The notes under the pieces are model-generated. The model saw only the letters and a list, made by a program, of their open reading frames with translations, ran no database searches and was not told the DNA's origin. The translations under genes and the position numbers were made by a program. Below, piece by piece: positions 9,952 to 19,910 of a stretch of DNA of 64,000 nucleotides; positions within the stretch are counted from its first letter, which is position 1; every line of letters begins with the position of its first letter. Origin of the DNA: Acidimicrobiia bacterium (GTDB taxonomy: Bacteria > Actinomycetota > Acidimicrobiia > IMCC26256 > PALSA-610); the NCBI GenBank assembly GCA_026002935.1, contig BPGH01000001.1:1661965-1725964 (forward strand), in the 5' to 3' direction.

Positions 9952-12869
9952 GTGCGCGGCTCCCTGTGCCCGGTCGTCGTCGGTCGCGACGACGAGCTCG
10001 ACCTCGCTCGCCCGGGCCCTCGGCGACGCGGCCGCGGGCCGGGGAGCGCCGTCTTCCTGACCGGCGAGGCGGGCATCGGCAAGTCGCGCCTCGCCCGCGA
10101 GGCCGCGCGAGCGCGCCCGCGACGCGGGCTCGCGGTCGTGCGCCGGCCGCGCCGTCGCCGGCGCGGCCGCGTCGCCCTTCCGGCCCCTCGCCGAGGCGCT
10201 GCTCGGCCGCGCTGCGCGGCGCCGGGCCCGTCGACCACCCGTCGCTGCGCGCCCTTCGCCGGCGCGCTCGCCCGCGCTCGTCCCGGGTTGGGCGACCCGG
10301 CCCGCCGACGACGCGGCGGCGAGTCGGCCGTCGTGCTCGGCGAGGCCGTGCTCCGGCTCCTGCGCGTCCTCGCCGCGGGCCGCGCCGCCGCTCGTCGTGC
10401 TCGAGGACCTGCACTGGTGCGACGACGACACGCTCGCGGTCGTCGAGTACCTCGCCGACAACCTCGCGCGGGAGCCCGTCGCGCTCCTCGCGACCTGCGT
10501 CCCGACCCGGGGCCCGGCCCTCCCGACCGCGCCGGCGCGCTCGCCGGCACCTGCGGCGGCGAGGCGCTGCGTCGTCGGGCTCGGGCCGCTCGGCGAGGAC
10601 GCGGTCGTCGCGATGGCGGCCGCGTGCCTCGGGCGTGACGGTCCCGCGCCGGCGTGCGCGAGGTGCTCGCGACGCACGCCGACGGGCTCCCGTTCTTCGT
10701 CGAGGAGCTGCTCGCCGTGCACCGGCGACGACGGCTCCTTCGAGGTGCCCACGACCTTCGCGGCCTCGGTGCACCGGTCCCGGCTCGACGCGCTCGACGC
10801 GAACGCCCGCCGCGTCGGTCGACGCCGCCGCCGTGCTCGGCCGCACGTTCGACTGGACCCTCCTCGGTCCGATCGCGGGCCTCGACGACGTCGCGGTCGC
10901 TGGGCGCCCTGCGCGCCGCCCGCGCGATGCAGCTGCTCGGCGACGCCGGCGGAGGGGACGACGGCGACGCGTTCCGCTTCCGGCACGCCCTCACCCGCGA
11001 CGCCGTGCTCGGCGCGCTCCTGCCGCCCGAGCGCGCCGCGCTGCGCCCGCGCCGCGCTCGCCGCGATCGAGACCGGCGCCTCCCGGCCTCGACGGCGGCT
11101 GGGCCGAGCTCGCCGCCGAGCTCGCCGAGCAGTGCCGGCGACGCGGCGCGAGCCGCCGCAGCTGTGGTTCGAGACCGGCTGCCGCGCGCTCGCCCGCGGC
11201 GCGCTCGCCAGCGCCGCCGCGGCCCTGGAGCGGTCGCGCGACGCTGGCGCCCGCGGACGATCCCCGGCTCGCGACGCGTGCCGGAGAGGCGCTCGTCGCC
11301 GACGCTCACGCTCGCGGGCCGACCGACCAGGTGTTCGAGCCTCGGCGAGGTCGTGCTGTCGGCGTCTGAAGGCGACCCCGAGGCGGCGACGCGCGCGTCC
11401 GAGGTGCACCTGCTGCTCGCGCGCGCCGCGACCCGGCGCACCGACTGGGCGCTCGCGCGCGAGCACCTCGCGGCGGCCCTCGCCGGCCGTGAGGCCGACG
11501 CGGCGCTGCGGGCGAGAGCCGCAGGTGCTCGCCGCGGAGGTCGCGCTCGGCGAGCTGCGGCCCGACGCCGGCCACGAGCACGCCACCGAGGCGCTCGCGC
11601 TCGCGCGAACGGCCCGCCTGCCGGAGGTCGAGGCGCTCGCGCTGGAGCTGCTGGGGCGCATCGCCCGCGAGGTCGACCTCACGCGAGCGGAGGCGGCCTT
11701 CCGGGCGGCGGCGGAGGTCGCGGACGCGAACGACCTGATGCTGCGCCGCATCAGCGCGCTGCACGAGCTCGGCACGCTCGACGTGTACCGGGTCGGTCGC
11801 CCGACCGGCTGCTCCTCGCGCGTGAGCTCGCGCTCGCAGATCGGCGACCTCGCGCTCGCCGCCGTACGCGGCGCTTCCACGCCGGGCATCGTCCACCGCG
11901 ATGCGCCTCGAGCTCGAGCCGTGCGCCGCGCCTCGCTCGACGCGGGCGCGCGACGAGGCCGCAGCGGTACCGGTTGCCGCAGCTCGCAGGGGGCCGCCGA
12001 GGCCGTCGCGCTCGGACGGCGTCCGTGCTCGCCGGCGACGACGCCGCCGCCGAGTCGCACCTGCGGAAGCGCTCGCGGCTCTCCGACGACCCCGACCGCC
12101 GCTGCCTCGCGCACGGGCTCGGGTGGGCGGTGATCGCGCTCCTGCACGAGGACCGCGACGGGGCGCTCGCCCACGCCGACCGGGTCGGCGCGCCTCGCCC
12201 GGCGGCGCCGTCACCCGGTCGCCCGCGACCGGCGTGTGGGCGCTCGTCGTCGCGGTGGTCGCGGGGCGACGACGAGCCCGTCGCGACGGTCCGCGGACCT
12301 GCGCATGGACCTGCACGCCGTGAACGCGGGGTTCCTCGGTTACGCGCGCGCCGTCCTCGCCGGGCGGGCCGGGCGGCGCCGCCGAGGCGGCCGCGCATTC
12401 GCCCGCGCCGACGCGCGTTCGTCGCGCGGCGCCCGTTCTTCCGCCAGCTCGGGCGCCGGCTCGTCGCCGAGCGCGCCCTGGAGGACGGCTGGGGCGACCC
12501 GGTCGCGTGGCTCCGGGAGGCCGACGAGTTCTTCACCCGCGCCGGGCGCGACCGGGTCGCGAGGCGTGCCGGGCGCTGCTGCGGCGGGCCGGCGCGCCCG
12601 TGCCCCGCCGCCGCGACGCGTCGGTGCCGCCCGAGCTGCGGGCGCTCGGCCTCACCCGCGGGAGGTGGAGGTGCTGGCCCTCGTCCGCGAGGGCCTGACC
12701 AACGCCGAGCATCGCCAGCGGCTCTTCCTGTCGCGGCGTACCGTCGAGAAGCACGTGGAGCGCCTGCTCGCGAAGACCGGGACGGCCAACCGGGCCCAGC
12801 TCGTCGCCCTCCGTCCCCGGGGCCCCGCCCCCGGGGGACGCCGCCGCGGGGGAGGCGCCCCCACCGTGA
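9952..12869 (+). pseudogene. large AAA/STAND ATPase LuxR-family transcription regulator, frame heavily broken
   Basis: About 970 codons of a LAL-type regulator. The GTG at 9952 leads to VVVGRDDELDLA and the Walker A motif GEAGIGKSRLA. The Walker B region LVVLEDLHWCDDDTL is near 10400, the sensor-like GLPFFVEELLAV near 10690, and a long TPR-like alpha-helical middle follows. The C-terminal LuxR helix-turn-helix ends LSRRTVEKHVERLLAKTGTA near 12735-12780. At least a dozen indels spread the protein over three frames; the end at 12869 assumes one more near 12820. It should bind DNA in response to a signal sensed by the ATPase and TPR parts. It sits just upstream of the MBL/ODP gene in the same direction. 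Confidence 0.72.
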
Positions 12870-13004
12870 CCCGCGACCGCCGCTCCCCGTTCCCCGGGTA
12901 CGTAGCGGCGGGACCGGCGAATACGTATCCGGCACCGATGTCCCGGGGCTCCCCGGTGGCGGATGCTCGGCTCGTCCCCGACGCACCGAGCCAGGAGCAC
13001 CGAG

Positions 13005-13827
13005 ATGGCCCCGACGCTTCACCACCCACGAGCCCTTCGAGATCGCGCCCGACACGTTCCTCGTCCCGACCGTCGCCCACTCAGCCGGGCGCGCCGGTGA
13101 GCGTCAACCTCAACTCGATGGTGATCCGCGCCGCCGAGCCGGTCGTGGTCGACACCGGGAGCGCGCGCTTCGAGCGCGAGTGGCTCGAGGCGGTCGGCAG
13201 CGTCGTCGACCTCGCCGACGTGCGGTGGGTCTTCGTCAGCCACGAGGAGGGCGACCACGTCGGCAACGCGCTCGCGCTCCTCGAGCACGCACCCCGCGCG
13301 ACGCTCCTGACCACCTGGTTCCTGGACCGAGCGCTTCTCGGTCGACCACGGCGACCTGCCGATCGACCGCCAGCGCTGGGTGTACGACGGCGAGCGCGTC
13401 CCTGCGGGCGACCGCGAGCTCGTCGTGGTCCGTCCCCCGGTGTTCGACGGTCCGGCGACGCGCGGCCTGTTCGACACGAGCACCGGCGTCTACTGGGCGG
13501 TCGACGCGTTCGGCTCGCCGGTGCTCGAGTACACGCGTACGCCGACGAGCTCGACCCGGCGTTCTGGACGCAGGGCGACCTCGACTTCAACCGGCTCGTC
13601 AGCCCGTGGCACCGGTTCCTCGACCCGGCCCGCTTCGGCGCCGAGGTCGACCGCGTGCAGGCACTGCCGCCCGCGCGTGCATCGCGTCCTGCCACGGGCC
13701 CGTCGTGCGCGGCCCGATGGTGGACGAGGCGTTCCGGCTCGCGCGTGAGCTGCCGCACCTCGAGCCCGCCGCCCAGCCCGCGCAGGCGGACCTCGAGGCG
13801 ATGCTCGCCCAGATGACGGCCGCCTGA
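13005..13827 (+). pseudogene. MBL-fold ODP/flavodiiron-type hydrolase, three frameshifts
   Basis: About 274 codons. ATG at 13005 with AGGAG ten bases before it; start MAPTLHTHEPFEIAPDTFLV. The metal motif reads VSHEEGDHVGN, i.e. H-x-E-x-D-H, the variant typical of the oxygen-binding diiron (ODP/FprA) branch rather than HxHxDH hydrolases. Later ligands probably come from GVYWAVDAFGS and CIASCHGPVVRGPM. There is no flavodoxin domain, so it is a stand-alone ODP domain that may sense or reduce O2 or NO. Indels occur near 13035, 13330, 13545 and 13680. The upstream LuxR ATPase may control it (inference from position). Confidence 0.74.
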
Positions 13828-13885
13828 GACGGCCACCGCGGGTGCGTGCCGCCGGCGGGCCGCCCGGCCCCCGGCGGCCGCCGCG

Positions 13886-15131
13886 CTACACCGGCAGGTT
13901 CCCGGTCGCGGCCTTCGTCGTGCCGTGGTCGCGGTACGCGGCGATCGTGCGCTCCGCCGTGCGCATCAGGTGGATCTCGTCGGCGCCGTCGGCGAAGCGC
14001 GCCCAGCGCGCGTGCAGGTAGAGGTCCGGCGAGCGGCGTGTCCTTCGAGTAGCCGAGCGCGCCGTGCACCTGGATCGCCCGGTCGATGATCCGGTTGAGC
14101 GAGTTCGCGACGAAGTGCTTCGCCATCGACACCTCGCTCCTGAAGTCCTCCTTGCGGTCGATCTTGTACGCCGCGTGCAGCACCATGAGCTTGCACTGGT
14201 ACAGCTCCATCGCGGACTCGGCGATCATCCACTGGATCGCCCTGCTTCTCGGCGAGGCACGGAGCCGTGCGCGTACCGCTTGAGCGCGCGGTCGACCATC
14301 ATGTCGAGCGCCATCTCCGCCTGCGCGATCCAGCGCATGCAGTGCGCGAGCCGCGCGGGCCCGAGCCGGTACTGGCCGAGCCGGTGCCCCTGCCCGCGCC
14401 CGCCGAGCATCTGGTCCTTGTGGCACGCGCAGGTCCTGCGATGACGATCTCGGAGTGCCCGTCGAGCCGTGGCATCGTCTCGATCTCGCGCACGCTCGTT
14501 CCAGCCCTCGGCGGGCAGGTCCACGATGAAGGCCGAGTTCGCGGCCTGCGGGACGTCGGGGTCCTCCTCGGTGCGGGCGATCAGGATCGCGAAGTGGCGC
14601 CGCGTGCGCGCCGCTGATGAACCACTTGTGCCCGTTGATCACCCACTCGTCGCCGTCGGGCTACGGCGCGCGTCTGATGAGCGTCGGGTCCGACCCGGCG
14701 ACCTCGGGCTCGGTCATCGCGAAGCACGACCGGCGCGCCCCTCGCACAGCGGCTCGCAGGTACTTGCGCCTTCTGCTCCTCGGTGCCCCAGTGCAGCAGC
14801 GTGTGCATGTTGCCCTCGTCGGGCGCCTGCGCGTTGATCGCGAAGGGGCCGAAGCGCGCCTTGGCGGCCTCGGCCTGCACCATCGCCATCGCCACGTGCC
14901 CGAGCCCCATGCCGCCCCACTCCTGCGGCATGTGCGGGAGCCACAGCCCCCGCTCCCGCGCCGCCCGCCGCATCTCGCACGACCTCCCGCGACGAGCGAC
15001 CTCGCGGTCGCCCGGATGCGCGTCGATCGCTGCGCTCCGATCGGGACGCACCACCTCCTCGCACGAAGCCGCCGCATCGCGGTCCCGGACCTCCTCGAGC
15101 TCGGGCGGGAGACGCTGAAGTCGATCGCCAT
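13886..15131 (-). pseudogene. acyl-CoA dehydrogenase, frame broken by multiple indels
   Basis: About 415 codons of an FAD acyl-CoA dehydrogenase, which introduces the alpha-beta double bond and passes electrons to ETF. Start MAIDFSVS at 15131. Recognisable pieces in order are LWLPHMPQEWGGMGLG, AMVQAEAAKARFGPFAINAQ, the substrate strand CFAMTEPEVAGSDP, INGHKWFISGA, the C-terminal helices AIQWMIAESAMELYQCKLMV, MAKHFVANSLNRIIDRAIQV and HGALGYSKDTPL, and the final LMRTAERTIAAYRDHG. The length and HGALGYS point to the ACAD10/11-like branch that often goes with APH-like kinases. Its promoter overlaps the palindrome at 15151-15168 and is divergent from the alcohol dehydrogenase gene. Confidence 0.82.
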
Positions 15132-15150
15132 GACCGCAGTGTTCCCGTCC

Positions 15151-15168
15151 CTTGACCGACCGGTCAAG
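15151..15168. promoter_or_regulatory. palindromic operator candidate, copy 2
   Basis: CTTGACCGACCGGTCAAG lies in the gap between the divergent acyl-CoA dehydrogenase and zinc alcohol dehydrogenase genes. Its eight-base arms match copies 1 and 3. It can serve both promoters. Confidence 0.6.
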
Positions 15169-15200
15169 GCGAGGCGCCGCCTCGCGCCGAAGCCGCCGGG

Positions 15201-15206
15201 TACGCT
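15201..15206 (+). promoter_or_regulatory. -10 element (TACGCT) for alcohol dehydrogenase
   Basis: TACGCT ends eight bases before the ATG at 15215, so the transcript would be leaderless or nearly so. The same arrangement recurs before many genes here. Confidence 0.45.
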
Positions 15207-15214
15207 CCCGCGCG

Positions 15215-16285
15215 ATGCGAGCGGCGGTGGCGCGGGCGGGGCGGCTGGTCGTCGAGGACGTCGCCGACCCGGTGCCCGGCCCCGGCGAGGTCCTCGTCGC
15301 GGTCGAGGCGTGCGGCATCTGCGGTTCCGACCTGCACGCCCTCCACCACGCGTCGCGCCTCGTCGAGGTCGCGCGCCGCACCGGCACGCCGACGACCTTC
15401 GACCCGGCGCGCGACTACGTGATGGGGCACGAGTTCTGCGCCCGGGTCGTGGCGTCGGGCCCCGCGACCGACGGCGCGCCGGTGCGCGAGGGCGACCTCG
15501 TGTGCTCGCTGCCGGTCGCGCTCACCCCGTCGGGCGTCGAGCCCGTGGGCGCCTACTCCAACGTCTACAACGGCGGCTACGCCGAGCTGATGCGGCTCAC
15601 CGCCGGCATGTGCCTGCGGGTGCCGAACGGGCTCGACCACCGGCGGGCCGCGCTCACCGAGCCGATGGCCGTCGGGCGGCACGCCGTCGCGCGCGCGGGC
15701 GTCACGCCCGCCGACGCCGCGCTCGTGCTCGGCGCGGGGCCGGTCGGCCTGGCCGTGGTCGCGGAGCTGCGCCGCATCGGGGTCGAGACCGTCGTCGCCT
15801 CGGACTACTCGCCGGCCCGGCGCGCGGTCGCGCTCGCGATGGGCGCGTCCGCCGCGGCCGACCCCGCGCGCGAGGACCCGGTGGAGGTCTGGCGACGCGA
15901 GGACGGCCGCCGCCCGCTCGTGGTGTTCGACGCGGTCGGCGTCCCGGGCACGCTGATGGCCGCGGTGCTCGCCGCGCCCGCGATGTCGCGGGTGTGCGTG
16001 GTCGGCTCCTGCATGGAGGAGGACCGCGTCGAACCGCTGATCCCGCAGACCAAGCAGCTCACGATCGTCTTCTCGTTCGCGTACGACCCGTTCGAGTTCG
16101 CCGACACCCTGCGGGCGATCGCGGAGGGCGAGATCGACGTCGCGCCGATGATCACCGGGACCTGCGGCGTCGACGGTGTGCCCGCGGCGTTCGAGGCCCT
16201 CGGGCGCCCCGACGAGCACGTGAAGATCCTCGTCGAGCCGGGCACCCCCGGCGTGCAGGTGCACCCCGTCGGCGCGTCCGGCTGA
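15215..16285 (+). CDS. zinc-binding alcohol dehydrogenase (MDR family)
   Basis: A 356-residue medium-chain dehydrogenase/reductase that oxidises an alcohol with NAD(P)+. ATG at 15215 gives MRAAVARAGRLVVEDVADPV. The catalytic-zinc residues are seen in VEACGICGSDLHAL (Cys) and YVMGHEFCARV (His/Glu). The Rossmann glycine motif is LVLGAGPVGLAVV near residue 170. The usual four-cysteine structural-zinc lobe is absent: the stretch EPVGAYSNVYNGGYAEL replaces it. It is one of the few intact frames between broken genes. The shared operator at 15151 suggests joint control with the acyl-CoA dehydrogenase, as in a catabolic pathway going from alcohol to acyl-CoA (inference). The substrate is unknown. Confidence 0.88.
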   Translation: MRAAVARAGRLVVEDVADPVPGPGEVLVAVEACGICGSDLHALHHASRLVEVARRTGTPTTFDPARDYVMGHEFCARVVASGPATDGAPVREGDLVCSLPVALTPSGVEPVGAYSNVYNGGYAELMRLTAGMCLRVPNGLDHRRAALTEPMAVGRHAVARAGVTPADAALVLGAGPVGLAVVAELRRIGVETVVASDYSPARRAVALAMGASAAADPAREDPVEVWRREDGRRPLVVFDAVGVPGTLMAAVLAAPAMSRVCVVGSCMEEDRVEPLIPQTKQLTIVFSFAYDPFEFADTLRAIAEGEIDVAPMITGTCGVDGVPAAFEALGRPDEHVKILVEPGTPGVQVHPVGASG

Positions 16286-16303
16286 GCCGCCGCCGCCGCG
16301 CGT

Positions 16304-16690
16304 TCAGGAGCCGAGCCGCTCCTTGACGGCCTGGAGCGCGCCCTCGTAGGTCGACACGAAGATCCCGAGCAGCTCGTCGGGCCGCACCTCGACGTCCCAC
16401 GTGACGCGGCTGCCGTCGCCCTCGGGCGTGACCGTGATGGTCGCCTCGTGGTGCTCGACCGGCACCGGCGCCTTCACGATGCCGTAGGTGATGCGCCGCG
16501 CCGCCTCGTCGCGGCCGCGGAGCTGCTCGACGATCTCCATGCCGGTGAGGCTGAGGGTGCGCAGGTCGCCCTCGACCGTGCACGACTCGATCCCCGGCAT
16601 CCACGCGTCGAGGCCGCCGAAGCCGCCCACCAGCCCCCACACCTCGTCGGGGGCCTTCGCCACGGTCACTTCCGCTCGTCCTGTCGCCAT
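16304..16690 (-). CDS. SRPBCC (START-like) family protein
   Basis: A 128-residue helix-grip domain. It opens MATGRAEVTVAKAPDEVWGL, the usual beta1 strand and hydrophobic helix of SRPBCC proteins. GGLDAWMPGIESC, the central strands and the long C-terminal helix YEGALQAVKERLGS follow. Such domains bind a hydrophobic ligand; many actinobacterial ones help polyketide or lipid handling. The start overlaps the end of the flavoprotein gene upstream by about 25 bases, so the two are probably translated together. Confidence 0.8.
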   Translation of the reverse strand: MATGRAEVTVAKAPDEVWGLVGGFGGLDAWMPGIESCTVEGDLRTLSLTGMEIVEQLRGRDEAARRITYGIVKAPVPVEHHEATITVTPEGDGSRVTWDVEVRPDELLGIFVSTYEGALQAVKERLGS

Positions 16691-17939
16691 GGGGCGGCAG
16701 TCTGGCACGCCGGGACGGTGCGGCTCAGGTGCGCCGGCGCGCCGGCGTACGCGCCGGGGGCGGTGAAGCGGCGCCGGTGCCACCGGTCGGGGGTGAGGAG
16801 CACGGCGCGCGGGTAGCCCTCGAACATCCAGCGGGCGAAGCTCCGGCGCGTCCAGCCGCCCGCGTCGACCGCCCGCAGCACCCACTCCGTGCGCCGGGCC
16901 GACACGAGCACGCGCTGGAGCCGGGCGGCGAAGCGCAGGTCGCGCCCCAGGGCCCGGTCGACCGCGCCGCGGTAGCCCGCCGCGGCGTCGCCGCCGCCGC
17001 CCGCCGACGCGATCGCCTCCGCCGCGAGGATCGCCGGTCTCGAGCGCCTGCGCGATGCCCTCGCCCGTCATCGGGTCGACGACCGCCGCGGCGTCCCCCG
17101 CGTACAGCACCCGGCCGTCGGCGAGGCGCGACGGGTCGTACGCGGTGGGGATCGGCCACGCGCGCACCGGCCCCCGCGGCACGGCGCGCGGCCCGAGCGC
17201 CGCGCGCAGCGCCGGCCGGCGCGCCACGTCGGGCCACGAGCGCCTTCAGCTCGCGGCCCGCGCGCCCGGCGCGCAGCACGCCGAACCCGACGTTCGCGCC
17301 CCCGCCGGGCAGCGGGAACACCCACGCGTACCCGGGCAGCAGGTCGCGCTCGAACAGCACCCACAGCCGCGTGTCGTCGACGTGGTCGAAGTACCGGCGC
17401 GCGGCGTGCCAGGTGCCGAGGTCGGCGGGCGCACCCGGGTGCAGCGCGCGCCGCACCGGCGACCAGTGGCCGTCCGCGGCGACGACGTGGCGCGCCTCGA
17501 CGACCTCGCCGGCCGCGGTGCGGACCTTGACGCCGTCGGCGTCGGCCACGACGTCCTCCACGGCGACGCCGGTGCGGACCTCGGCGCCCGCGTCGCGCGC
17601 GAGCGCGACGAGCGCGGCGTCGAGCCCGAGGCGCGTCACCACCCCCGCGTGCTCGCCGTCGGCGGGCAGCGGCAGCGTGACGCGCCGTCCCCGCGGCGAC
17701 ACGAGCACCGCCTCGCGCACGGGCAGGTAGCCGGCGGCGTCGAGGGTGTCGCGGGGGAGGCCGAGCCGCTCGAGCAGCCGCAACGCCTGTGTGGTCAGCC
17801 CGTCGCCGCACGTCTTGTCGCGCGGGAACGCGGCCCGGTCGAACACCAGGGTCCGCAGCCCCAGGCGCGCCGCCGTGACGGCCGCCGCGGCGCCGGCCGG
17901 GCCGGCCCCGACGACGAGCACGTCCACCCCGCGGGCCAC
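16666..17939 (-). CDS. geranylgeranyl reductase family FAD-dependent oxidoreductase, frameshifted
   Basis: A flavoprotein of about 424 codons that reduces isoprenoid chains or a similar lipid. GTG at 17939 follows a TACGGT -10 element by six bases. The FAD dinucleotide motif is VLVVGAGPAGAAAAVTAARL at residues 6-25, followed by the family motif FPRDKTCGDGLT, DGHWSPVRRAL, and the second FAD motif VLYAGDAAAVVDPMTGEGIA. Two small indels, near 17230 and 17035, break it. The last part, RRTEWVLRAVDAGGWTRRSF, runs to the stop at 16666. The neighbouring ETF genes and SRPBCC gene fit a lipid or quinone role; the true substrate is not shown. Confidence 0.82.
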
Positions 17940-17945
17940 ACGGCC

Positions 17946-17951
17946 ACCGTA
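17946..17951 (-). promoter_or_regulatory. -10 element (TACGGT) for the geranylgeranyl-reductase-like gene
   Basis: TACGGT on the minus strand, then six bases, then the GTG at 17939. The spacing fits a leaderless transcript. Confidence 0.5.
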
Positions 17952-18035
17952 GCGGCGGGCCGCGCGGGCCGCCGGGTCGCACGTTTCGACGGATCCGCGC
18001 CCCGCTTGCCAGAATCTCGGGCCGTCCGATCGCAC

Positions 18036-18062
18036 CCGTCGCGCCCGTCGTGCCCGTCGCGC
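18036..18062 (+). repeat. three 9-bp tandem repeats in the etfB leader
   Basis: CCCGTCGCG, CCCGTCGTG and CCCGTCGCG follow one another directly. They could alter leader length in steps of nine bases; no function is shown. Confidence 0.5.
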
Positions 18063-18101
18063 CGGCGCGCCGCATCGGCCCGCTGACCGAACAGGAGTCC
18101 C

Positions 18102-18882
18102 ATGAACGTCGTCGTCTGCGTCAAGCAGATCCCCGACCCGGCGGTGCCCGGCAGCCTCGACGCCGACCACACCCTGAACCGGGACGGCAAGCTGATCCTC
18201 GACGAGTCCGACAGCTACGGCGTCGAGATGGCGCTCCAGCTCGTCGAGGCCGCGGGCGGGGGCGAGGTCACGCTGGTGTCGATGGCGCCCAACAACGAGG
18301 TGTCCGGCCTGCGCACCGCGCTCGCGATGGGCGCGGCGAAGGCGATCCTCGTCTCGGACCCCGCGCTCGAGGGCTCCGACGCGCTGTCGACCGCGAAGGT
18401 GCTCGCGAAGGCCGTCGAGCGGGCCGGCGAGGTCGACCTGGTGCTCGCGGCCACCGAGTCCTCCGACGGGTACACCGGCACCGTCCCCGCGCAGCTCGCC
18501 GAGCTGCTCGGCTGGCCCGCCCTCACGTTCGCGAAGCACGTCGAGATCGCCGACGGCACCGTGAAGGTGCAGCGCCAGACCGAGGCGGGCTACGACGTCG
18601 TGCAGGCCCCGCTGCCCGCGGTCGTCAGCGTGACGGCCGGGGTCGTCGAGCCCGCGCTACCCCTCGTTCAAGGGGATCATGGCCGCCAAGAACAAGCCGG
18701 TCGACCAGGTGACCGTCGCGGACCTGGGGCTCGACGCCTCGCAGGTCGGCTGGGCCGGCGCGCGCCAGGAGATCACGAACGTCGCGCAGGCGCCCGCGCG
18801 CGAGGCCGGCGAGAAGTTCGAAGACGACGGGACCGGCGCCGACAAGGTCGTCGCGTTCCTCGAGCAGCTGAAGGTGGTCTGA
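18102..18882 (+). CDS. etfB: electron transfer flavoprotein beta subunit, one frameshift
   Basis: A 260-codon EtfB (FixA), which binds AMP and forms the ETF heterodimer that takes electrons from acyl-CoA dehydrogenases. ATG at 18102 with AGGAG five bases before. MNVVVCVKQIPDP and SYGVEMALQLVEAAGG are diagnostic, as is ATESSDGYTGTVPAQLAELL, which carries the adenine-site motif. An indel near 18657 shifts the frame, after which it reads YPSFKGIMAAKNKPVDQ and ends AFLEQLKVV. A CAGAAT -10-like element sits at 18010-18015, so the mRNA would have a leader of about 80 bases. The leader contains three copies of a 9-bp repeat. EtfA follows after three bases. Confidence 0.92.
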
Positions 18883-18885
18883 GCG

Positions 18886-19891
18886 ATGGTCGACAGGATC
18901 TGGGTCTACGCCGAGGCCGACGGCGGCAAGGTCACGACGGCCACGCTCGAGCTGCTCACCAAGGCGCGCGAGCTCGCCGGCACCGTCGAGGCCGTGCTAC
19001 GCCGGCTCCGACGCCGACGCGGTCGCCGCGACGGTGGGCGAGTACGGGGCGACGAAGCTGTACGTGGTCGACCCCGGCGACGGCCTCCCCGGGCAGGTCG
19101 CGGCCGCCGCGATCGCCCAGCTCGCGGCGCAGCACTCGCCCGACGCGATCCTCTTCGCGCAGACCTACGACGGCCGCGACGCGATCGCCCGCCTGTCGGC
19201 CCGCCTCGACCGCCCCCGTGCATCACCAACGTGGTCGACCGCGCTCGAACGACGACGGCGCCCTCGCCGGTGTCGGCACGGCGATCTTCGGCGGCTGTCA
19301 CGCATCGTCGATCGCCCGGTTCTCCGGCGGCAAGGTCCGCAGCTCCTCGCTGATCCGGCCCGAAGTCGTTCGCCGCCGAGCCGAGCTCGGCGGCGCCCCC
19401 GCCGCGGTGTCCGAGCTGGCCGGGCCGGTCGACGCTCGGGGCCGCGCGGCCGCCGCGGTGGTGCTCCGACCGCCTCGTCGAGGAGCAGGCCGGGCCCGAA
19501 GCCTCGACGACGCCGACGGTCGTCGTGTCCGGCGGCCGCGGCCTCGGCGCCGCCGAGCACTACGGTCGCGCTCGTCGAGGACGCTCGCCGAACTCCTCGG
19601 CGCTCAAGCGCGCGCGGGGCGCGTCCCGGGCCATCGTCGACGCCGGGCTGGGTGCCCTACGCGCTACCAGGTCGGCCAGACCGGCAAGGCCGTGAAGCCC
19701 AACGTCTACATCGCCGCTCGGCATCTCGGGCGCCACCCAGCACCTCGTCGGCATGAAGGGCTCCGACAACATCATCGCCGTCAACAAGGACCCGGAGGCC
19801 CCGATCTTCTCGGTCGCGGACCTCGGGATCGTCGGCGACGTGCACAAGGTCCTGCCCTGCGCTGATCGAGAAGATCAAGGCGAAGGGTTGA
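18886..19891 (+). pseudogene. etfA: electron transfer flavoprotein alpha subunit, frame broken
   Basis: About 335 codons of EtfA (FixB), the FAD-binding partner of EtfB. It starts MVDRIWVYAEADGGKVTTAT three bases after etfB. TLELLTKARELAG, YGATKLYVVDPGDGLPGQVA and TYDGRDAIARLSARL come next. The FAD domain near the C-terminus reads [55 protein letters not shown] and [20 protein letters not shown]. Indels occur near 18998, 19225, 19245, 19360, 19440, 19565, 19655, 19670, 19720 and 19860. Several are one to three extra bases just before TAC or CGG. Both ETF genes are essential partners of acyl-CoA oxidation, so natural inactivation is unlikely. Confidence 0.85.
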
Positions 19892-19910
19892 GCGCCGCCC
19901 GGCCCCGGGT

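Noticed and set aside
10654-13827. 1057-codon open frame across the LuxR and MBL genes
   Set aside because: The frame is right only in patches, because indels move the coding frame; the two proteins are separate families with a start and ribosome site at 13005.
16725-18539. A 604-codon open frame reading the geranylgeranyl-reductase gene with a long N-terminal extension
   Set aside because: The first 200 codons are antisense to etfB and low-complexity; the true start follows a clear -10 element at 17946-17951.
879-19891. True pseudogene cluster (genome decay)
   Set aside because: Conserved motifs persist across every frame change, the GC-rich third-position pattern is kept, and ETF genes would not be lost; sequence error is more likely.
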